DNA from: Sphingobacterium chuzhouense | GTDB lineage: Bacteria; Bacteroidota; Bacteroidia; Sphingobacteriales; Sphingobacteriaceae | Reading direction: 5' to 3' | DNA: 64,000 nt | NCBI RefSeq assembly: GCF_014692525.1 | Contig: NZ_JACNYL010000003.1 | Coordinates: 248,001-312,000, forward strand | In this document: positions 8,169 to 14,749 of the stretch, one piece after another | Layout of the letters: each line of letters starts with the position of its first letter | Position numbering within the stretch: the first letter of the stretch is position 1 | Position numbers and translations under genes: made by a program | Notes under the pieces: model-generated | Database searches by the model: none | What the model was told of the DNA's origin: nothing | The model's input: only the letters and a program-made list of their open reading frames with translations

Positions 8169-8813
8169 ATGAAATTAACGCATATATTAAGTATAATCTT
8201 CCTCTTCTTAGGCGTTTCTTTCCTATCGTTAGGATATGCCCAAGAGGAACATATTGCTCGATTAGAATTGGGCAAGAAGAAAAAGAAAACCTTTAACAGC
8301 CGGGATTCCTCCGCAGTCATATATATTGATACACTGATCATGAAAGATCGGTCGTCCCTGCAGTTTTACGGAAAAAAAGATGTCAAACTGATTGTAAAAC
8401 ATGCGGAAATTGGAAAAGGTGCATTTATTAGCGGTATCGGTGGCCGAAATAATGCTTCGGACTTCGATATCGATATCAACCTTAAAAAATTGGGTTCATT
8501 GTATGTCATTGCCCGTGGTCAAGATGCCATGAACGGGACGAAGACCGATCCAAACGGCGATGGCGGTCAAGTGAATTTCAAATACGATCCGAGTGGGATT
8601 ACACCACAGTCAGAAGATAAAAAACAAGCGAACTACGTATATATTGATGTATCCGCCGGTGGCCGAGCTATCAATCCTGTCTCCGATTTAAATCAGATAT
8701 ACTCACGTATTGCTACCTCAGCGCCGGGTCTTCGAGGTATGCCGCAAGGACAAGTTTATTCTGGTTCTCCGGGTAGAGAGGGGAAGGCCACTATCTCTTC
8801 TTTTTCCCCGTGA
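8169..8813 (+). CDS. Secreted protein of unknown function
   Basis: 214 aa. Residues 1-25 are a signal peptide (LSIIFLFLGVSFLSLGYAQ). The mature part begins with a lysine cluster (GKKKKKTF) and is rich in Gly, Asp and Asn, with segments such as VIARGQDAMNGTKTDPNGDG and YVYIDVSAGGRAINPVSD. I recognise no family with a known function. The last codons and the TGA stop are embedded in a 10-base-stem hairpin (8797-8821), and the C-terminus ends abruptly after GREGKATISSFSP. The natural C-terminus may have been altered by the repeat-rich sequence that follows. It lies 51 bases after lpxB. Confidence 0.6.
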   Translation: MKLTHILSIIFLFLGVSFLSLGYAQEEHIARLELGKKKKKTFNSRDSSAVIYIDTLIMKDRSSLQFYGKKDVKLIVKHAEIGKGAFISGIGGRNNASDFDIDINLKKLGSLYVIARGQDAMNGTKTDPNGDGGQVNFKYDPSGITPQSEDKKQANYVYIDVSAGGRAINPVSDLNQIYSRIATSAPGLRGMPQGQVYSGSPGREGKATISSFSP

Positions 8814-8821
8814 AAAAGAAG
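8797..8821 (+). terminator. Hairpin overlapping the stop codon of the 8169-8813 gene
   Basis: Perfect 10-base arms (CTTCTTTTTC / GAAAAAGAAG) surround a 5-base loop, with the TGA stop starting in the loop. There is no T run after it on the plus strand, so a terminator role is only possible. Confidence 0.4.
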
Positions 8822-8830
8822 CAAAAACCT

Positions 8831-8907
8831 CGTCGCTTCGGATATTTGAGAGAAATGGGTAGTACTAAGGATGGGTTTCTACATACCTCAAACATCCGGA
8901 TGCGACC
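8831..8907. repeat. Long imperfect inverted repeat
   Basis: The left arm 8831-8850 (CGTCGCTTCGGATATTTGAG) and the right arm 8887-8907, whose complement reads GGTCGCATCCGGATGTTTGA then G, match at all but three or four positions. They enclose about 36 bases. The element lies between the unknown secreted gene and repeat copy B and codes for nothing evident. Confidence 0.6.
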
Positions 8908-8965
8908 TTAAAAGTTAAGGGAGGGTTCATGCAATTGTATTATCCCATTTTTAACCTCTTAATGC

Positions 8966-9078
8966 CACATATAAAATTTTGAAATATGTAGAAATACTAT
9001 CGATGCACTATCCATCCCATCAAAATTTTAAAGTGGCGAGTTTTTTTGCATACTTTTTTTGCGGAAAAAAAAGTATGA
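8966..9078. repeat. Interspersed hairpin repeat, copy B
   Basis: The second copy of the element at 5487-5600, in the same orientation. It ends 29 bases before the stop codon of the minus-strand M16 gene. Its hairpin (CATACTTTTTTT ... AAAAAAAGTATG) is therefore placed where a terminator of the gpsA-hemF-M16-M16 transcript would be expected. Confidence 0.75.
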
Positions 9079-9107
9079 GCCACGTCGCGGCTTGAGCGAC
9101 AAAATTA

Positions 9108-10406
9108 TTAATATACTTTACCAACAATAATTTTTAATAAATTATTGTAGTCAAAATACGTATTCGCTACACGTTGTACATCCGCAGCAGTCATGTTGCG
9201 GATGATTTCATTATACCGTGTATAATACGATAGATCAAGTCCATAAAAATACACTGCTTTAAACTTATCGGCGTGCGAAAAGATAGATTCGATCGTACCT
9301 AAAATAGAACCCAAGATATAATTTTTCACTAAGGCTATTTCCTGTTCGGTAGCTTGTATATCCCGTAAAATATCCAATTCTTTTTCTATCTCCGTGAGCG
9401 TTGCCTGCGTGCTGTCTACACCTACTTCCGTGGCAATGGTAAAGAACCCCGTATGTTGCAGACTCGCAAAAGCAGAGCCGATACTATACGTAAATCCTTT
9501 TTCTTCCCGGATATTCCGCATCAGACGTGAACCGAAATATCCACCCAGCAGTGTATTCACAAACTGTATGGCCGGAAAGTCAGGATGTACGCGATTGATG
9601 GCAGGCATACCTAAACGAATCGCTGATTGCAGGGCATCCGCACGTTCATCCAATACGGTGGTAGGTATAAAAACCGGAAATTCAGGTTTCATGATGCCAT
9701 CTAAGTTCTCCGTGTTTGTCCACTGGACATCGAAAAGCTCCCGTATTTGCTTTAAAACATCATCAGTAATATTTCCAGATAAAATCAACGTACAGTTTTG
9801 AGGCTGTACCTGCTTCTGATATAGCGCTATCAAATCTTCCCGGTTTAGCTTATCATAAGCTTCCTCCGTTGGAATGCGTCCATATCTACTTTCTCCAAAC
9901 AAGTTTTTGAAAAATAGCCGACGTGCCACATACTCATTTTTTTGCAATGAGATCTGTAACGTCTGCTTATTGTTACGAATATATGTTTCCAGTTCCGCTT
10001 CCGGAAAAATAGCCTCATTCAATATATCGTGTACAACAGGTAGCACGGCACCTAGATGCTTATTCAGCGAATAGAGCGTTAACGCCGTTTGGTCAAAGCT
10101 ATATTCTGGCATGAGGTAAGCGCCATAAAAATCGATTTCTTCTGCGATTTGCGCACTCGTACGCGTCTTTGTACCTTCCTTTAACATATGGCTAGCACAA
10201 GTATGAAGCAGGGAGTTTTCCGAGCCATTGAATATATTTTGAAAAATAAATTCAGCCTTTATCAATTCCTGTGTTGGTGCACTAAAAATGAAAACCCTTA
10301 AGCCATTGTCAAAAACCACTTCATCGGGTTGTACAAGGTCGATATCCTGTATGTCGTGACGTGAAGGTGCTACCGTTCTATTCAGCATGTTTTTGTTCTT
10401 TAGCAT
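9108..10406 (-). CDS. M16-family peptidase-like protein lacking the zinc motif
   Basis: 432 aa with the two-half fold of M16 (insulinase/processing-peptidase) proteins. Recognisable blocks are LRVFIFSAPTQELIKAEFIF, IAEEIDFYGAYL, LNREDLIALYQKQVQPQNCTL and the C-terminal-half glycine region GGYFGSRLMRNIREEKGFTY. The HxxEH zinc motif is absent; the corresponding position reads TCASHMLKEGT. It is therefore expected to be the non-catalytic partner of the active subunit encoded just upstream, as in two-subunit bacterial M16B enzymes and mitochondrial processing peptidase. The reading frame overlaps that gene by 29 bases; an internal Met at codon 7 would reduce the overlap to 11 bases. It lacks an evident signal peptide. 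Confidence 0.85.
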   Translation of the reverse strand: MLKNKNMLNRTVAPSRHDIQDIDLVQPDEVVFDNGLRVFIFSAPTQELIKAEFIFQNIFNGSENSLLHTCASHMLKEGTKTRTSAQIAEEIDFYGAYLMPEYSFDQTALTLYSLNKHLGAVLPVVHDILNEAIFPEAELETYIRNNKQTLQISLQKNEYVARRLFFKNLFGESRYGRIPTEEAYDKLNREDLIALYQKQVQPQNCTLILSGNITDDVLKQIRELFDVQWTNTENLDGIMKPEFPVFIPTTVLDERADALQSAIRLGMPAINRVHPDFPAIQFVNTLLGGYFGSRLMRNIREEKGFTYSIGSAFASLQHTGFFTIATEVGVDSTQATLTEIEKELDILRDIQATEQEIALVKNYILGSILGTIESIFSHADKFKAVYFYGLDLSYYTRYNEIIRNMTAADVQRVANTYFDYNNLLKIIVGKVY

Positions 10407-11631
10407 AATAAATTAGAGTTGACGAATTATCCGGAGTAAAAATTTCCCGTGCTATCCGTTGGATATCAGACGGCGTTACGGCAAGGTATTTAGCCACTTC
10501 TTGGTTATATAAATCAGCATCACCAAGTACTTCAAAAAAAGCTAAATTCATTGCCCGATCCAAGATAGAAAGTTCTGCAAACACCATCGTCGATTCTATC
10601 TTATTTTTCACTTTTTGCAGCTCGGTCTCCTTCATCATTTCAGATTTCAATATGTCGAGCTGATTCCACAACAATTTCTCTGCTTCTGCCATATCCATAT
10701 GAGGTAAAGGTTTTCCTTCAATGACAATCAGATTAGGATCGATAGAACCGCATACATAGGCGTTTACCTCACTGAATAAAGGTTGATCCTTTACCAATGC
10801 CCTATATAAACGGGACGAACTTCCACGCGAAAGTATATCGGACAATAAATCCATTACCGGATAATCAGGATCTGTACGTCCTGGTCCGTGAAAAGCAATA
10901 TAAATACTATTTACCGGAATATCCGCATATACTTCCTCCCGTCTAGGAGCTAATTGTTTAGGTTCCCGAGGCAGCTTCCGTTCGGGTTTCGAACGCGCAG
11001 GAATATTAGCAAACCATTTTTCTGCCAATGTTTTTACTTGATCAAATGTTACATCACCTGCGACTACCATAATGGCATTATTCGGCAAATAATGCTCAAA
11101 GAAAAACGCCTTTACATCTTCCATCGTTGCTTCTTCGATAGGACGAAGTTCCTTACCGATCGTAGCCCAGCGATAGGGATGTTCCTTGTAGGCAAGTGGT
11201 CGCAAACGCAACCAAACGTCGCCGTAGGGTTGGTTGAGGTAGCGCTGTTTAAATTCCTCGCATACCACATTTCGTTGCACTTCCAAACTCTGCTCACTAA
11301 AAGCCAAACTCAACATACGATCACTTTCCAACCAAAATGCCGTTTCCAAATTAGCAGACGGAAGCGTAATATAATAATTGGTAATATCGTTGCTCGTAAA
11401 AGCATTATTTTCCCCACCTACTTCCTGCAAAGGTGTATCATAGTTGGGTATGTTTACAGAACCTCCGAACATCAGATGTTCAAACAGATGTGCAAAGCCG
11501 GTTTTATCAGGCGATTCGTCCCGTGCTCCCACATCATATAATATATTCACACATGCCATCGCCGTGGTATGGTCTTCGTGCACCAATACACGCAAGCCAT
11601 TATCAAGTGTAAAACGCTGATATTTGATCAT
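10378..11631 (-). CDS. M16-family zinc metallopeptidase (catalytic subunit)
   Basis: 417 aa. The inverted zinc motif HxxEH is present at residues 47-51 (FAHLFEHLMFGGS), with a downstream glutamate supplied in the ENAFTSNDITNYYITLP/EVQRNVVCEEFKQR region. The C-terminal-half pattern ILSRGSSSRLYRALVKDQ is also typical of M16B. There is no convincing signal peptide, so a cytoplasmic role in peptide degradation is likely, though some Bacteroidota paralogues are periplasmic. It follows hemF by 17 bases on the minus strand and overlaps the inactive partner, which suggests coupled translation of a heterodimer. Confidence 0.9.
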   Translation of the reverse strand: MIKYQRFTLDNGLRVLVHEDHTTAMACVNILYDVGARDESPDKTGFAHLFEHLMFGGSVNIPNYDTPLQEVGGENNAFTSNDITNYYITLPSANLETAFWLESDRMLSLAFSEQSLEVQRNVVCEEFKQRYLNQPYGDVWLRLRPLAYKEHPYRWATIGKELRPIEEATMEDVKAFFFEHYLPNNAIMVVAGDVTFDQVKTLAEKWFANIPARSKPERKLPREPKQLAPRREEVYADIPVNSIYIAFHGPGRTDPDYPVMDLLSDILSRGSSSRLYRALVKDQPLFSEVNAYVCGSIDPNLIVIEGKPLPHMDMAEAEKLLWNQLDILKSEMMKETELQKVKNKIESTMVFAELSILDRAMNLAFFEVLGDADLYNQEVAKYLAVTPSDIQRIAREIFTPDNSSTLIYYAKEQKHAE

Positions 11632-11648
11632 AAAAATATTATTATAGG

Positions 11649-12551
11649 TTAGACCACCCAGTCTATCCCTTTTTTCAACAAAGACAAGGTTTTTTCCTCT
11701 TTAGAGCCGATTTCGGGTTTAAAATCATACGCCCAATTCGCCTGTGTCGGTAAACTCATCAATATAGACTCTATACGACCATTCGTCTCCAACCCAAAAC
11801 GAGTGCCTGCATCGTAAACCAAGTTAAACTCCACATAACGGCCTCGACGCAGCAACTGCCATTCTTTATCCTGTGGAGAGAATTTCCGTTGTCTATTTCG
11901 ATTCACCAACTCCGTATAGGTAGGTACAAAGGTTCGTCCTAAATCACAGGAGAACTTAAAAAGCTGTTCTGCTGACAGCCCTGTTTTTTCGGGCGTCAAC
12001 TTATCATAAAACACACCACCTACCCCACGTGTTTCTTGTCGGTGTTTAATATAAAAGTAATTGTCTGCCCACGTCTTAAATTCCGGATAAAAAGTAGGAT
12101 GATGTCTGTCACATACGTTCTTCATCATATGGTGAAAAAAACGAGCATCATCTTCGATCACATAGTGCGGCGTAAGGTCAATTCCGCCCCCGAACCAGCG
12201 AATATTCTCGCCCAATTCGAAATAGCGTATATTCATGTGGATAATAGGCACCCACGGATTATTGGGATGAATAACAATAGAAACACCGGTAGCGAAAAAT
12301 TCATCCTCTTCCACTTTAAAGGATTTTTTGATCGGTTCGGGCAATTTACCATGAACGGCGGAAAAATTAACACCACCTTTTTCCAATATATTACCATTTT
12401 GTATAATACGGGTGCGACCGCCTCCACCACCCTCACGCTGCCATAGTTCTTCCACAAAAGTAGATTTTCCGTCTAAAGTTTCTAATCCCGAGGTTATCTC
12501 ATCCTGAATTTTTTTATATGTTTCTGCTATCTGCTCTTTTGTTAAACTCAT
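11649..12551 (-). CDS. hemF: Oxygen-dependent coproporphyrinogen III oxidase
   Basis: 300 aa, standard length. Family signatures are visible: FVEELWQREGGGGGRTRII near residue 32, IHPNNPWVPIIHMNIRYFE, WFGGGIDLTPHYV, RGVGGVFYDKL and RRGRYVEFNLVYDAGTRFGL. The enzyme oxidatively decarboxylates coproporphyrinogen III to protoporphyrinogen IX in haem synthesis and needs O2, which fits an aerobe. Its ATG overlaps the stop codon of gpsA by one base (TAATG), so the two are translationally coupled; the M16 pair follows after 17 bases. No other haem gene is in the window. Confidence 0.95.
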   Translation of the reverse strand: MSLTKEQIAETYKKIQDEITSGLETLDGKSTFVEELWQREGGGGGRTRIIQNGNILEKGGVNFSAVHGKLPEPIKKSFKVEEDEFFATGVSIVIHPNNPWVPIIHMNIRYFELGENIRWFGGGIDLTPHYVIEDDARFFHHMMKNVCDRHHPTFYPEFKTWADNYFYIKHRQETRGVGGVFYDKLTPEKTGLSAEQLFKFSCDLGRTFVPTYTELVNRNRQRKFSPQDKEWQLLRRGRYVEFNLVYDAGTRFGLETNGRIESILMSLPTQANWAYDFKPEIGSKEEKTLSLLKKGIDWVV

Positions 12552-13561
12552 TACGTTAATTTTGCTAATAGTTTTTTGACTTCGGCATTTGCTGGCTGAC
12601 GGTGATATAAGATTTCATATACCATATGGCATATGGGCATATCCAATTGGTAACGTTGAATAATATTTTGGATACATGCCGATGCATAATAACCCTCTGC
12701 AACCATATTCATCTCCAATTGTGCCGATTGCACGGTGTACCCCTTCCCGATCATATGACCGAAAGTACGATTTCTACTAAATTGCGAATAAGCTGTTACC
12801 AATAAATCGCCGAGGTAGGCTGATGCATTAATATCTCGGTTAGCCTCCGGGTCAATTGCGGATAAACAAGTCTCCATCTCCTGGATAGCATTCGAAATCA
12901 ATACGGCAATGAAGTTATCGCCCAATCCCAACCCATGACATATACCTGCCGCCAAGGCATATATATTCTTAAGTACGGCTCCGTATTCTACACCAAAAAT
13001 ATCTTTTGAAAGAATGGTATTGATATACCTACCACGAATAAATGTGGCTACACGTTCAACGGTTTCATCGTCTTTACCCGCTAAAGTTAAATAAGACAGT
13101 TTTTCCGAAGATACTTCCTCGGCATGACAAGGCCCTCCAATGACTACAATGTTTTTTAACGGAACATGATAAGTCTTCGTCAGGTAGTCGCCTACGATAA
13201 GGTTATCGGTCGGAATAATACCTTTAATGGCAGACACCACAATCTTATTTGAAAAATCTTCGGTCTTCACCTCTTTCAACGCCTCTTTTAAATAAGCAGA
13301 AGGCGTGTTTAGTACGACAATATCTGATTGTTGAATAACCGATTTCGCATCAAGGAATAAATTATCTGGTTTTACAGAAACCTTTACAGCACTCAGATAA
13401 CTGGGATTATGTCCATAAGATTGGATATAAGCCAAATCGTCTTCTTTCCTAACCCACCATAAAATATCTTTATTTTCGACATTATCTCCAAACATCTTTA
13501 TCATCGCTGTCGCCCAACTTCCACTTCCCACAATGCCTATCTTTTGCACCGATTCGTCCAT
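12551..13561 (-). CDS. gpsA: Glycerol-3-phosphate dehydrogenase [NAD(P)+]
   Basis: 336 aa. An N-terminal Rossmann fold with the nucleotide loop GSGSWATAMIKMF (residues 12-24) is followed by VVSAIKGI (family lysine), IGGPCHAEEV and the C-terminal catalytic block FGVEYGAVLKNIYALAAGI. It reduces dihydroxyacetone phosphate to sn-glycerol-3-phosphate, the backbone for phospholipids. It is the first gene of the minus-strand run gpsA-hemF-M16-M16 and has a -7-type promoter element 22 bases upstream of the ATG. Confidence 0.95.
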   Translation of the reverse strand: MDESVQKIGIVGSGSWATAMIKMFGDNVENKDILWWVRKEDDLAYIQSYGHNPSYLSAVKVSVKPDNLFLDAKSVIQQSDIVVLNTPSAYLKEALKEVKTEDFSNKIVVSAIKGIIPTDNLIVGDYLTKTYHVPLKNIVVIGGPCHAEEVSSEKLSYLTLAGKDDETVERVATFIRGRYINTILSKDIFGVEYGAVLKNIYALAAGICHGLGLGDNFIAVLISNAIQEMETCLSAIDPEANRDINASAYLGDLLVTAYSQFSRNRTFGHMIGKGYTVQSAQLEMNMVAEGYYASACIQNIIQRYQLDMPICHMVYEILYHRQPANAEVKKLLAKLT

Positions 13562-13583
13562 AAATTTCTTGTTGTAAAAGCTA

Positions 13584-13591
13584 CAAATATA
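13584..13591 (-). promoter_or_regulatory. -7 promoter element of gpsA
   Basis: The minus strand reads TATATTTG, an exact TAnnTTTG match, 22 bases before the gpsA ATG. That would give a short leader. No matching -33 element is clear because the upstream stretch is a T/A hairpin. Confidence 0.45.
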
Positions 13592-13605
13592 CGGTTTCTA
13601 ATAAT

Positions 13606-13627
13606 ACTTTTTTTTCTCAAAAAAAGT
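13606..13627 (-). terminator. AT-only hairpin after the exchanger gene
   Basis: A 9-base stem (ACTTTTTTT / AAAAAAAGT) with a 4-base loop sits immediately at the stop codon of the 13627-14610 gene. It resembles the hairpins of the two repeats at 5487 and 8966. It is probably a weak terminator separating the exchanger gene from gpsA. Confidence 0.45.
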
Positions 13628-14610
13628 CAAACTCGATACATCAGTAAAAACACTAGATAAGCGAGATACAACGTCACAAAAGTAATCCCCTCTTTTCTCG
13701 ATACCATCTGATCGGATTTAAATACAGGGTAACAAACTACAGCGACCAACGCTGCCAATGGTAAATCAAACCAGAGGATATCCTGGGATACGTTGATACC
13801 TCCCGGTGTGAAAATACTTGTAATGCCTAAGATGATAAAAATATTGATGATACTACTTCCGAGTAAATTTCCGATCGCTACATCCCGCTCATCCCTAAAG
13901 GTAGCAACAATCGTCGTTGCGAGTTCCGGTGCTGATGTACCTATGGCGATAATCGTTAATCCAATTACCGCGTCACTCATACCGAAATATTTAGCCATCT
14001 CTACCGCACCGTCGACTAATTTTTCCGCTCCGTAGATTGTTGCGACGATTCCGCAGAATAATAACATAAAATTCCAAGCCCACACCTTTGCATCTTTTTT
14101 CTCATGCAATGGTGGAGTTTCATATTCCTCCCGAAATTCCATTTGAACATGGAAAGGCTCCTGTCTGCTTGTCCGCACAATAATCGTTAAATAAACAATA
14201 CCCAGCAGTAACATAATCAATCCATCCCATGTACTAAGGTCGCCGTCCAAAGATAGTATCAGTAGTAATACGGCTGCAATAATCATCGTGTACATCTCCG
14301 TTTTGATACTCTTTAAATTCAGCGGCAAGGGACGGATAGCTGCACTTAGCCCAAGAATAAATAGGATGTTCACCAGATTCGTTCCCGCAATATTACCTAT
14401 CGCAATGTCTCCCGCTCCCTCCCCTATAGCCGTAAGCCCAACGGCCAATTCAGGCAAACTTGTTCCAATAGATACAATAGTAAGACCGATAACGATAGGA
14501 CGAATATGAAGTAACGTGGCAATTTTGGACGCACCTTTCAAGAGAATTTCGGCACCCACCGTAATAATGATCAATCCAAATAAAAAAGTAATAACGGCTG
14601 AAAAACTCAT
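13627..14610 (-). CDS. Calcium/sodium antiporter (CaCA family, YrbG-like)
   Basis: 327 aa with about ten membrane spans and the two inverted alpha-repeats of the family: GTSLPELAVGLTA plus GNIAGTNLVNILFILG in the first half, and GTSAPELATTIVATF plus GNLLGSSIINIFIILG in the second. These carry the paired acidic residues that bind Ca2+. A hydrophilic loop at about 145-180 separates the halves. The protein should exchange Ca2+ for Na+ (or H+/K+) across the cytoplasmic membrane. It is divergently placed 139 bases from a P-type Ca2+-ATPase, so the pair looks like a calcium-efflux module sharing one control region. Confidence 0.9.
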   Translation of the reverse strand: MSFSAVITFLFGLIIITVGAEILLKGASKIATLLHIRPIVIGLTIVSIGTSLPELAVGLTAIGEGAGDIAIGNIAGTNLVNILFILGLSAAIRPLPLNLKSIKTEMYTMIIAAVLLLILSLDGDLSTWDGLIMLLLGIVYLTIIVRTSRQEPFHVQMEFREEYETPPLHEKKDAKVWAWNFMLLFCGIVATIYGAEKLVDGAVEMAKYFGMSDAVIGLTIIAIGTSAPELATTIVATFRDERDVAIGNLLGSSIINIFIILGITSIFTPGGINVSQDILWFDLPLAALVAVVCYPVFKSDQMVSRKEGITFVTLYLAYLVFLLMYRV

Positions 14611-14714
14611 AAATCTCTATTAGATGATAAACAAATATGCCATTTTTTACGTTAATTTCTACACATAAATACTTCAAAATGACCAAAATTACATTTTTTA
14701 TAGGGACTAATTTA

Positions 14715-14722
14715 TATCTTTA
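14715..14722 (+). promoter_or_regulatory. Possible -7 element of the Ca2+-ATPase gene
   Basis: TATCTTTA differs from TAnnTTTG only at the last base and lies 28 bases before the ATG at 14750. The mirror-image promoter of the exchanger was not resolved. Confidence 0.3.
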
Positions 14723-14749
14723 TTGAACGACAACTTTTAATCTGAAACG

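Noticed and set aside
10954..11541. 195-codon plus-strand frame inside the M16 gene
   Set aside because: Shadow of a well-supported coding frame with the HxxEH motif on the other strand.
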